This document shows, piece after piece, positions 1 to 7,400 of a DNA stretch of 7,920 bases. Source of the stretch: Planctomycetota bacterium (GTDB lineage: Bacteria; Planctomycetota; UBA1135; GCA-002686595). The notes under the pieces are model-generated. The model did no database searches. It saw only the letters and a program-made list of their open reading frames with translations, and was not told the DNA's origin. How positions within the stretch are numbered: position 1 is the first letter of the stretch; every line of letters begins with the position of its first letter. The stretch is from NCBI GenBank assembly GCA_027623615.1, contig JAQBVH010000118.1:1-7920 (forward strand). The letters are read 5' to 3'. The position numbers were made by a program, and so were the translations under genes.

Positions 1-191
1 TGCAAGCCCTCACGCTCGAGCCTCGCCAACAGGAAGCGGTCGACCTCACCGGCGGGCCAGTCCTCGTTCGCGACGGCAGGCACGCCAGGGTCAGCGATTG
101 GGCGCAGCGCCCAGCCCGCGCTCTCGTCACCCGTGCCGTCCCCGTGGACAGCAGGAGCGAGAACCAGGGCGAGGGCGATGACTGCGGACAT
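1..191 (-). CDS. DUF1549 (PSCyt2) domain protein, N-terminal fragment
   Basis: The start codon and first 63 codons are present; the gene runs off the left edge. Residues 1-17 (MSAVIALALVLAPAVHG) look like a short Sec signal peptide. After a short linker comes WALRPIADPGVPAV (27-40) and then W45 ... EVDRFLLARLEREGL (49-63). This matches the usual opening of DUF1549/PSCyt2 domains, where a W-x-x-x-P pattern is followed by 'IDxFVLAKLEAxGL'. Family members are normally 700 or more residues long, usually carry DUF1553 after DUF1549, are exported and have no firmly established function. Many carry a haem c (PSCyt1) domain first. Here the signal peptide leads almost directly into PSCyt2, so this is the form without that cytochrome domain. 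The ATG at 191-189 is chosen because it gives the signal peptide. No good Shine-Dalgarno precedes it, and an inverted repeat encloses it. The gene is divergent from the BtuF-like gene with 49 bases between starts. Confidence 0.8.
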   Translation of the reverse strand, partial: MSAVIALALVLAPAVHGDGTGDESAGWALRPIADPGVPAVANEDWPAGEVDRFLLARLEREGL

Positions 192-205
192 GCCCTGGTT
201 CTAGC
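157..205 (-). promoter_or_regulatory. Inverted repeat enclosing the start codon of the DUF1549 gene
   Basis: On the minus strand GCTAGAACCAGGGC (205-192) is followed by 21 bases beginning with the ATG and then by GCCCTGGTTCTCGC (170-157). The arms are complementary at 13 of 14 positions, 11 of them contiguous. In the mRNA this would fold into a hairpin whose loop begins exactly at the start codon and whose 5' arm covers the ribosome-binding region. The pairing is seen directly; a role in limiting translation, or as a protein-binding site, is inference. Confidence 0.45.
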
Positions 206-224
206 ATGGGCGGCCTTCCCGCTC

Positions 225-238
225 CGAAAACGTTCTCG
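225..238. promoter_or_regulatory. Imperfect 14-base palindrome in the divergent gap
   Basis: CGAAAACGTTCTCG pairs with itself at 6 of 7 positions and sits two bases before the ATG of the BtuF-like gene, within the 49-base gap between two divergent starts. It could be an operator for either gene. It does not match the Gram-positive LexA box (the spacing between CGAA and GTTC is 3 rather than 5). No convincing -35/-10 pair is visible in the gap. Confidence 0.2.
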
Positions 239-240
239 CC

Positions 241-1167
241 ATGAGCTCCCCCCGCATCGTCACCCTGCTGCCTTCCGCCACCGAGATCGTGTGTGCCCTC
301 GGCGCCAGGGAGAACCTGGTCGGTCGCTCCCACGAGTGCGACTTCCCCCAGGGCGTCAGCGCGCTGCCCGTGTTGACCAGCTCGCGCGTCAGCTTCGCGG
401 GGCTCAGCGGCCAGATCGACGCGGACGTGCGCAGCCTCCTGAAGTCGGCGCTCGCGGTGTACGAGGTCGACGTCGACGGCCTGGAACGCGCGGCGCCCGA
501 GGTGATCGTGACCCAGGACCTCTGCGACGTCTGCGCGGTCAGCCTGCACGACGTGCAAGCGGCGGTCGCCGAGCTGAACTCCGGCGCGCGGGTCATCAGC
601 CTCGCGCCGACGAGGCTCGAGGACGTGTGGGCTGACCTGACGCGCGTGGGCGCGGCGATCGGGCGCGAGGAGGAAGCGCGCGCCGCCATCGCAGACATCG
701 AGGCCCGCGTGGCGGCCATTGCCGCGCGCGCGGCTGCGGCGGGCTCACGCCCCTCGGTCCTGACCATCGAGTGGATCGACCCGGTCATGGTCGGCGGGAC
801 CTGGATGCCCCAGCTCGTCGACCTCGCCGGCGGCACGCCGCTGGTCACGCAGCCGGGCGAGCACGCGCCGACCCTCAGCGAAGCCGCCCTCGCGGAGCTC
901 GCGCCGGAGGTCGTGCTGGTCAAGCCCTGCGGCTACGAGCTCGCGCGCTCCCGCAAGGAGCTGCCCGCCCTGCGCGAGCGGCTCCAACGCCTCGATTGGC
1001 CCGCGTGGAAGAACGGCCGCGTCTGGCTCGCGGACGGCAACGCCTTCTTCAACCGCCCCGGCCCGCGCCTGGTGGAGTCCCTGGAGATCATGGCGGCGTG
1101 TGTCCATCCAGAGGTCTTCGCGGACTTCGCGGAGCAGCACGGGGCGAGCTTCGAGCCAATCCAGTAG
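241..1167 (+). CDS. BtuF-like cobalamin/metal-binding protein (COG0614 fold)
   Basis: This 308-residue protein resembles the periplasmic binding component of vitamin B12 and iron-chelate ABC importers. Visible markers are RIVTLLPSATEIVCALGA (5-22), LVGRSHECDFP (26-36), VIVTQDLCDVCAVS (88-101), RVISLAPTRLEDVWADL (117-133), a long central helix about 142-168 as in helical-backbone binding proteins, WMPQLVDLAGG (188-198), PCGY (229-232) and the C-terminal GNAFFNRPGPRLVESLEI (266-283). It has no signal peptide: the TLLPSATE strand that begins the mature domain starts five residues after Met1, so the protein is predicted to be cytosolic. No permease or ATPase gene is beside it. Cys33, Cys95, Cys98 and His31 could bind a metal or cobalamin, but that is inference. 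The transport role named for relatives may not apply to this orphan form. No Shine-Dalgarno is apparent. The family is clear; the ligand is not. Confidence 0.85.
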   Translation: MSSPRIVTLLPSATEIVCALGARENLVGRSHECDFPQGVSALPVLTSSRVSFAGLSGQIDADVRSLLKSALAVYEVDVDGLERAAPEVIVTQDLCDVCAVSLHDVQAAVAELNSGARVISLAPTRLEDVWADLTRVGAAIGREEEARAAIADIEARVAAIAARAAAAGSRPSVLTIEWIDPVMVGGTWMPQLVDLAGGTPLVTQPGEHAPTLSEAALAELAPEVVLVKPCGYELARSRKELPALRERLQRLDWPAWKNGRVWLADGNAFFNRPGPRLVESLEIMAACVHPEVFADFAEQHGASFEPIQ

Positions 1168-1183
1168 GCCGCAGCGGCCGTTT
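1167..1183 (+). terminator. Weak hairpin just after the BtuF-like gene
   Basis: GGCCG-CAG-CGGCC (1167-1179) begins at the last base of the stop codon and is followed by GTTT. The stem is only 5 base pairs and there is no real T-run, so this is at best a weak terminator. The rest of the 102-base gap to the next gene shows nothing except the ribosome-binding site at its end. Confidence 0.2.
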
Positions 1184-1252
1184 GGGCGCGAGATCCCGGA
1201 ATCCTCCAAGTCTGCCGCCCTCCGCACCCGATGGGCCCGTCGCGCACGTGTT

Positions 1253-1263
1253 GAAGGAGGAGG
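1253..1263 (+). promoter_or_regulatory. Strong Shine-Dalgarno site of the Na/Pi-like gene
   Basis: GAAGGAGGAGG lies six bases before the ATG at 1270, which is near-ideal spacing, and it fixes that start. It is the only strong Shine-Dalgarno site in front of any start in the window, so this gene is probably translated by a different initiation route from its neighbours, or more efficiently. Confidence 0.75.
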
Positions 1264-1269
1264 AACTTC

Positions 1270-2850
1270 ATGCTGCTCTCTGCCCCCGCCGGGATCATCG
1301 GCGGATTGGGAATCGTTTGGATGGGCTACATGCTGGCCCACATCACCGCTCACCGAGTGAGCGCCGCGCACGTCGAGGCTGGGCTGCGCCACGCCCGCGG
1401 CGGACGGGCCGCAGCCGTTGCGTTCGGGTCCGCAGCCATGCTGCTCCCCACCGGAGGAGCACCCGCTCGACTGCACACAGACCTCGTCGCAGGAGGTCAG
1501 GTCCGCCTCCAGCCAGCGCTCCTCGTCGGGCTCGGGCTCGCCGGCGCGGAGCTGTCCACCGTGGCGGCCATCACCCTCGGAGCCGCCCGGCCCGCGGCGC
1601 TCCTGCTCGGGCTGATCGTGCTTGGTGGGTCCGGGGCGATCAGCATTCTGGCCAGGCGTTCCGCAGCCATCTCTGCCGTTGCCCGATGGGTCGCTGGATG
1701 GAGCGCGGTCGTCGTCGGGGCACACCTGGCCACCTCGGGGTTCGCCCTGCTGCCAGGCATGCTGCCGTCCATGGGGAGCAACACGCTCTGGAGTCGTGGG
1801 CTGGCAGCCGTGCTCTTCGGCGCAGGGTTGACCTTCACGCTCGGGAATGGCGCTCTCGTTGCGGCGGTGGCCGTCGCAGCCACCGCTGGTGGCGTGATCG
1901 GCGCGCCGCTCGCAGCGGCCTGCCTCGTTGGTGTCCGGGTCGGGACCGGTTGCGCTCCGCTCACGCAGCTGGCGCGCTCCACTGGCGATGCGCGGCGAGC
2001 CGCGCTCGGCTCCGCGGCGCTAGCGTTCTTCCAGGGCGGGATGGGGCTGCTGGTCCTCGCGATCGGACTCCCCATGCTGACCAACACCAGCCCCGCGCCG
2101 GTCGGGCCCGCGCTCGCCCTGTTCGGGTTCGAGGTGGCCTTCCTCGTCGGTTCGACCCTGGCATGTCTGCCCTTCCTCGCACCGCTCGTCGCCGCCCTGG
2201 ACGACCGGGTCGACGAGGGCAAGTCCGACGGTCCTTTCACGACGGGACTGTCGCCGGTGGCCGCGCTGTCCCTGCACGATCAGTCGCTGGAGCTGAAGCG
2301 CCTCGCCCGTCACCAGGCCAAGGCCATCCTGGCAGAGAAGGGAGTGACCGGCTTCCGGATGGAGGTCGACCTCGCAGCCGCGCAGGCGATGGTCGACACC
2401 TCGCGCGCGCAGGCGAAGCGCCTGCTCGAGGACTCGCTGCCCGCGAGCACCGCGGCGGCAGTCCTCGCCGCTCGAGAGCTCGAGCTGCTCCCCGACCTGA
2501 TCGCCCAGCTCGCTGAGCTCGAGCACGATCGGTTGGGATGGTTGATCGCCGCGCACGATCGCCTCGCCGTACGGCTGCGGGACGCGGAGTTCACCTGTCT
2601 GCACCTGATCCAGGACATGCTCGGCGCCGGGGCGGATCCTGGCGGCCACGCCGACCATGCGGCGCTGGTCCTCGATCAGAAGCTGCTGGACGTCGAGCAA
2701 GAGACCATGGCTGCGGTCGCCGTGGGTCGGCTCGAACCGGACCGGGCCCTGGCCGTGATCTGGCGCGCCGGTCGCCTGCGACGTCTCGCCCAGGTCGTGG
2801 TGGAGTCGGTCGAGCCGCGCGCCGCTGAGGGGAAGCGGGACGCGGCATGA
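1270..2850 (+). CDS. Na/Pi-cotransporter-family-like membrane protein with PhoU-like C-terminus
   Basis: The 526-residue protein has about eight or nine hydrophobic segments between residues 5 and 303. A soluble helical region from about 325 to 515 resembles the PhoU-like tail of bacterial NptA-type transporters (PF02690 plus PhoU). Typical landmarks are the first segment GIIGGLGIVWMGYML (8-22), GVRVGTGCAPLTQLA (221-235), in the place of the family's GANIGTT loop, and FGFEVAFLVGSTLACLPFLA (285-304). The helix HDQSLELKRLARHQAKAIL (336-354), which opens the PhoU part, and the overall length also fit. The family imports or exports phosphate with sodium at the inner membrane. The QSSS signatures that line the substrate path are missing from both repeats: the first reads LPTGGAP (59-65) and the second TLGNGAL (190-196). 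Phosphate transport is therefore uncertain, and a sensory or altered-substrate role is possible. No phosphate-regulon gene is adjacent. Confidence 0.72.
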   Translation: MLLSAPAGIIGGLGIVWMGYMLAHITAHRVSAAHVEAGLRHARGGRAAAVAFGSAAMLLPTGGAPARLHTDLVAGGQVRLQPALLVGLGLAGAELSTVAAITLGAARPAALLLGLIVLGGSGAISILARRSAAISAVARWVAGWSAVVVGAHLATSGFALLPGMLPSMGSNTLWSRGLAAVLFGAGLTFTLGNGALVAAVAVAATAGGVIGAPLAAACLVGVRVGTGCAPLTQLARSTGDARRAALGSAALAFFQGGMGLLVLAIGLPMLTNTSPAPVGPALALFGFEVAFLVGSTLACLPFLAPLVAALDDRVDEGKSDGPFTTGLSPVAALSLHDQSLELKRLARHQAKAILAEKGVTGFRMEVDLAAAQAMVDTSRAQAKRLLEDSLPASTAAAVLAARELELLPDLIAQLAELEHDRLGWLIAAHDRLAVRLRDAEFTCLHLIQDMLGAGADPGGHADHAALVLDQKLLDVEQETMAAVAVGRLEPDRALAVIWRAGRLRRLAQVVVESVEPRAAEGKRDAA

Positions 2851-3054
2851 TCGTGTCCTAGCGCCCCTCGACTCAGGGAGCAAAGTCCCTGGCCCGGTAG
2901 TCCGAGGACCGCTCGTGCGAGACCAGGAGCGCTCCTGTCTCGCGTTGAGAACATGACGGACGGCACAAGCGAGCATCGCAAGAACCCTTGCCGGTTCGGG
3001 GGGCTTGGATGATCCTGCGATAAGCCCGTTTCTTCCGGGCGCCCTGCCAACACC
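2851..3054. promoter_or_regulatory. 204-base gap with several small hairpins; possible terminator and leader
   Basis: No gene is seen here. Self-complementary stretches in order are CAGGGA/TCCCTG (2874-2891, six-base loop), the larger inverted repeat at 2917-2943 listed separately, GAACC/GGTTC (2982-2997) and GCCCG/CGGGC (3024-3040), which ends 14 bases before the sulfatase-like ATG. The first could help terminate the transporter transcript but lacks a T-run. The last could influence translation initiation. TTGAGA at 2945-2950 resembles a -35 box but no matching -10 box is visible. Small GC-rich stems are expected by chance in DNA of this composition. Confidence 0.3.
2917..2943. repeat. Near-perfect inverted repeat (13-bp arms, one bulge)
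   Basis: The left arm GCGAGACCAGGAGC (2917-2930) meets the right arm GCTCCTGTCTCGC (2931-2943) with no spacer. All 13 pairs match if one C is bulged. The inner 14 bases CAGGAGCGCTCCTG form a perfect palindrome. It lies 67 bases after the transporter stop and 111 bases before the sulfatase-like start. It may be an operator, or the stem of a terminator or mRNA stability element. There is no T-run after it, so a classic intrinsic terminator is less likely. Confidence 0.5.
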
Positions 3055-4422
3055 ATGTTCAGCATGACACGAATTGGGCCCCTCCAGGTCCTAGCGATCG
3101 CGTCGGGCCTCACGGCTTGCGGAGGAGAAACCCTCGCCGCTACCCACGACCCCGAGGACGTCATTCCGCCGTCGGTCATTCTCATCTCCCTCGACACCCT
3201 GCGCGCGGGGCACATGAGCCTCCATGGCTACGACCGGGAGACGACCCCCTACCTCGAGCGGTTCGCCGAGGAGTGCCTGGTCTTCGACCAAGCAACCAGC
3301 GTCGCGCCCTGGACCCTGATCTCCCACGCCACGATGTTGACGGGCCTCTACCCCGAGCAGCACGGGGTGGTCGACGACAACCTGGCCCTCAACCCGCTGA
3401 CCCCGCTGATTGCCGAGACCTTGAAGGACTACGGCTATCGCACCTACGGCTTCTACAGGCCGGGTTTCCTCGGCCCACGGCACGGCGAGGACCGCGGCTT
3501 CGAGGTCTTCGAGCCGCACGTGGAGCTCCCGGAGGCCGAGGAGAACATGGTGAAGCTGCTCGAGATGAACGTCGAGCAGCCGTTCTTCCTCTTCCTGCAC
3601 CTGTTCGACATCCACGGCGATCACCTCCGAAGCCCGAAGAGCCTCAAGTACGACCCGCCTCCTCCGTACGACAGGCTCTTCCAGGAGGACGCCCGAGAGA
3701 AGCAGGTGGAGGTCGACTACATCAAGGCCAACGCCGGCCTGATCCAGCTCGACCCGCCCCAGCTCGAGGCGATGATCAGCATGTACGACGGGAAGATCCG
3801 CTACGTCGACGACACCCTGGAGCGATGGATCGAGGGGTGGCGGGATGCAGGCGCCCTCGACAACACGCTCGTGATCATCACCTCGGACCATGGGGAGTCT
3901 TTGGGCCAACGAGGCGGGCTCATCTCCGGGCACGGTCGCATGTGGCAGGACGCCCTCCATATTCCACTCATCGTGCGCTTCCCGGACGGCTATCGCGCGG
4001 GAGAGCACGAGCAAGGACTCGTGTCCCTGGTCGATGTCGTGCCCACGATCCTCGAGACCGTGCGCCTCGATGCGGATCCGCGGATGCCGGGTGTGAGCCT
4101 GCGCGGCGAGCACCTGCCCGACCGGGTCGTCGGTGCGTTCCGCCCTCCCTTCCACGCCCGTCTACGATTCCCCTGGAAGCTGCGCGGTACCAAGGGAGAT
4201 GCGACCAGCCTCCACAACCTCGAGACCGACCCTCACGAGCTCGACCGGGTTGTGAACAAGGAGCTCTTCTTCGAGATCACGGAGGACCTCGAGCGCTCTT
4301 TCCAGCAAGTGCTCGAGGGCTGCGCCCCCCTCGACGCCCCTCCCATTCCGGCCATCGAGATGAGCCAGGAGACGCGGGCGGAGCTCAATGCCCTGGGATA
4401 CGGGGGCGGCGACGGCGAGTGA
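3055..4422 (+). CDS. Sulfatase/alkaline-phosphatase superfamily lipoprotein
   Basis: This 455-residue protein begins with a lipoprotein signal ending in the lipobox LTAC (19-22), so Cys22 would be lipidated and the enzyme anchored on a membrane facing outward. The superfamily pattern is complete in order: VILISLDTLRAGHMSLHGYD (41-60), WTLISHATMLTGLYPEQHG (86-104), FLFLHLFDIHGDH (178-190), MYDGKIRYVDDTLERW (243-258), IITSDHGESLGQRG (274-287), SGHGRMWQDALHIPLIVRFP (291-310), a 'NLETDPHELDRV' tail (388-399) and C-terminal AELNALGYG (442-450). Likely metal ligands are Asp47, Asp278 and His279. The usual C/S-x-P-x-R nucleophile motif is replaced by Thr87-L-I-S-H91, so formylglycine cannot form there. 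The substrate could be a sulfate, phosphate or phosphonate ester. Translation may start at 3055 or at Met4 (3064); the latter gives a more usual lipoprotein signal, and neither has a clear Shine-Dalgarno. The 3' end faces the peptidase gene 20 bases away. Confidence 0.88.
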   Translation: MFSMTRIGPLQVLAIASGLTACGGETLAATHDPEDVIPPSVILISLDTLRAGHMSLHGYDRETTPYLERFAEECLVFDQATSVAPWTLISHATMLTGLYPEQHGVVDDNLALNPLTPLIAETLKDYGYRTYGFYRPGFLGPRHGEDRGFEVFEPHVELPEAEENMVKLLEMNVEQPFFLFLHLFDIHGDHLRSPKSLKYDPPPPYDRLFQEDAREKQVEVDYIKANAGLIQLDPPQLEAMISMYDGKIRYVDDTLERWIEGWRDAGALDNTLVIITSDHGESLGQRGGLISGHGRMWQDALHIPLIVRFPDGYRAGEHEQGLVSLVDVVPTILETVRLDADPRMPGVSLRGEHLPDRVVGAFRPPFHARLRFPWKLRGTKGDATSLHNLETDPHELDRVVNKELFFEITEDLERSFQQVLEGCAPLDAPPIPAIEMSQETRAELNALGYGGGDGE

Positions 4423-4454
4423 GGGCGCTGCGGCGGGAGAGGTCAACGCCCCTC
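4421..4454. terminator. Possible weak stem between convergent genes
   Basis: GAGGGCG (4421-4427) can pair with CGCCCCTC (4447-4454) with one bulge and a 19-base loop. It spans the 20-base gap between the sulfatase-like and peptidase stop codons and overlaps both genes. It might serve both strands, but there is no T-run on either side, so support is slight. Confidence 0.2.
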
Positions 4455-7400
4455 CAGCACCTCGATCTCCTGGAACACCGGCGCCGGTCCCCAGGTCGCG
4501 ACGCCGACGCGGGTACGGCCCGGGATCGGGTCGATCGAGACGCGCGGCAGCAGCTCGACGCCGTCGAGCGAGGCCTTGGCCCAGCCGCGCCAGACCGTGA
4601 AGAGCAGCTCGCGCCCGTCCTCGACCTCGGCGAGCTCGATCGGGTCGCTCTCGTAGACCAGGCGATCGTAGCGCTCGAGGCGCGCGGAGACCTTGCCGCC
4701 GCTCGGGACGAGGATCAGGTTCCAGCCCGAGAGCCCGTCCGTCTTGCCCTCGCCCTGCACGGTGACGAGCACCTTCGGCGCGTCCGTTCCGGCGAAGGCC
4801 ACGCGCACCTGGACCGCGTCGCCGAGCTTCTTGGTGACGCTGTCCTTGATCCACAGGAGGTTCGAGGGCGAGTCCTTCGGGAACCCGGGCCGCACCGTCC
4901 ACTGGCGCCAGGCGACGCCGCGGTCGGTCTCCGTTCCGGCGAAGGCCTTGTTGCGCGCCTTGAAACCACCGACCTCGATCTCGGCCTTCGAGCGCAGCGC
5001 GCGGTGGTCGAGGGTCACGAGCCGCTTCCAGTAGCGCGGCTCGAGCACCTCGGGCCGCAGGCCCACGGGGTCCGGCGGGCCATTGTCGTCCTCGAAGACC
5101 AGGGGCGACCCGTCGGTGTTCGAGAGCGCCAGGATCAGCCCCGCGTCTCCGAACTGGTTGCGGATCTTGACCAGCAGCTTGTTGCGGCCCGCCTTCAGCG
5201 AGATCGGGAGTCGGTGCGCGTCCGGCAGGTCCACGAACGGACCGCGCCAGCGCTCGGTCGAGCCGTTGATGCCGCGCGAGCGGTAGGAGCCCGCGCGCAC
5301 GTCGTTCACGAAGATGGCCACGTCGTCGTCCGCCCGCACGTGCGCGAACGCCTCGACGTCCGCGTCGACGGTGATGTGGGACAGGGCATAGATCGCCGAG
5401 CGGTCGTCGCCGTAGGGCTGGTAGTCGAAGCGCAACCAGCCGCTCGGGCGCAGCTCGACGTTCTTGTGGGTCGCGGTGCGCTGCCAGCTCGGCCACGGAT
5501 CCTGCCAGACCACCTGCGTCACGTCGTCGCGGCTCGAGCGCAGGGTGCGCGGCTTCTTGGCGAAGTCCACCTCGAGCTCGGGCGGGAAGACGTGCGCCAG
5601 GGGATCCGCGCTTGCTGCGAAGAACGGGCCGATCACCTTCCAGTCGAAGACGACGCCCAGGTCGGCGCGCAGCTGCTCGCAGGCCGCCAGCTCATCGCGC
5701 TTGGCCTGGCGGATCAGCTCCCGGGCGACGAGGTCGCGCGGCAGGGGCGAGCCCGGCCGGTCCGCGTAGGCGTCGCGGAAGGGCTCGAGGTCCTCGAGGT
5801 CGTAGGCCTCGGACTCCTCGAAGAGCTGGCGCCTGTCCGCCTCGACCAGCGGGAAGCGGTAGCGCACCAGGTCGTCGAACACCTGCGGGCCGAAGGCGCG
5901 GCCCAGGTAGTAGGCGAGCCCGCGCGCGATCTGGGGTTCGCGCCCGTCCGACACCCGCGCGGTCCGGTACTCGCGGAAGAACCTGCGCAGGCCGCTCCAG
6001 TCGTGTTGGCTCTTGCCGACCTTGGCGTAGCGTTCCAGGAACGAGAGGAAGAAGCCGGCGCTCGGCCCGTAGTTCTGGATGCGCCAGTACTCGAGATCGC
6101 GCGCCAGGTAGAAGTCCTCGAACTGGCGCAGGTTGCCCGCGAACGAGTGCTGCGCGTCCCCGTCCCGGTCGAGCGCCTCGTAGGCGTAGGCCGCGCCCAG
6201 GTTGGCCAGGCCCTCGCGGTGCCCCGCGAAGATCGGTCGCGTGTCGTCGATGCAGTGGGTCAGCTCGTGATACAGCAGCCCCGTGTCGACCTGCGTCGGC
6301 CGCGCGGGGCTCGGCTGCGCGCTCCCGATGTCGATGATCTTGCCGCCGCCGACCCCGCCGCCGAAGTCCCACAGCTCCTTGAAGTAGACGGTGACCCGGT
6401 CGCCCTTGGGGTTGGGTTTGCGACCGAACAGGTCGGTCAGGAAGACATAGGCCAGATCGAAGTTCAGCTTCGAGTCGTCCGGGATCCGGTGGACCAGCTC
6501 GCGCGGGCCGATGTAGAGGAACTCGTGGCTGCGCGCGACCTCGGTGCGCGCCCAGGCGGGGTGCTTGCGGATGGCCTCGACCTGATCGAGCTGATCCTGC
6601 GGAACGTCTTTCAGGTGCAGGGCGCCCACCTCCTCGAGCCGCGTCTGCGCGCGGTCGTACAGCTCGACCCCATCGACCCGGCGCAGCTTGCGGTAGAGGG
6701 CCAGGGCCACGGGCCGCTTGCCGGCGCCCGCCAGGCGCTCCGCGCGCGCGAACAGCTCCTCGGTCCGGCCGTACTGCTCGACGTCGGCGTCGACCTGGGC
6801 CGCCTCGTCCTTGGTCAGCTCGGTCAGGAGCCGCTCCTGGAGGTCCTCGATGCGAGCGGTCATGCGCTCCGCGTCGTTCAGGGCGCCGATCACGGCGTCG
6901 TCGACGTCCATGGCGAGCGCGCCGCCGATCTCTTCGAGGAGGACCAACGCGCCGTGGATGCGACCGCCTGCCGCCATGCGGCCAGCCTCGAGCCGGAAAA
7001 CGCGCACCTGCTCGGCGCGAATGCGCTGGGCGACGACGCGCACCTCGACCTCGCTCGGCTGCGCGGGCTCGAACTTGCCGACCTCGATCAGGGCGTCGCG
7101 GACCTCTGCCTTGGTCGCATCATCCGCAGCGTCACGCAGGGCCTGCGAGAGGAGCGCCCATGCGCCGGGCGGGTCAAGCTTACGCAGCTCCTTGCCCCGC
7201 GCGAGGACCCCGTCGAGCCGCGCGCGCCCGGCCGGGCCCGCGAAGCGCGGCCAGTCGAACGCGACCAGGTCCGCGAGCCCGTCGGGATCGATCAGATGGT
7301 CGGCGACCGCCGGCGGACGCTGGGCCCCGTCCACCACGAAGCCGATGCGCAGGGAGACGAGGTCGCCGAACTCCAGGGCCAACCCCTCCGGCATCGCGAT

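Noticed and set aside
192..240. A cobalamin riboswitch upstream of the BtuF-like gene
   Set aside because: The gap is only 49 bases, much shorter than the roughly 200-base B12 riboswitch, and no B12-box-like sequence was noticed.
127..558. Minus-strand open frame of 143 codons opposite the start of the BtuF-like gene
   Set aside because: It overlaps both the DUF1549 N-terminus in another frame and the conserved BtuF-like N-terminus, and its product shows no family features.
771..2516. A 581-codon open frame on the plus strand overlapping the BtuF-like and Na/Pi-like genes
   Set aside because: Its translation is Arg/Ala/Pro-rich low-complexity sequence without motifs, and it crosses two well-supported genes and the gap between them.
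2945..2973. A sigma-70-type promoter starting with TTGAGA
   Set aside because: No acceptable -10 hexamer lies 16-18 bases downstream, and promoter consensus is poorly known for this group.
2020..2976. Minus-strand open frame of 318 codons opposite the Na/Pi-like gene
   Set aside because: It is antisense to a gene with membrane segments, PhoU-like helices and a strong Shine-Dalgarno site; its own product has no recognisable domain.
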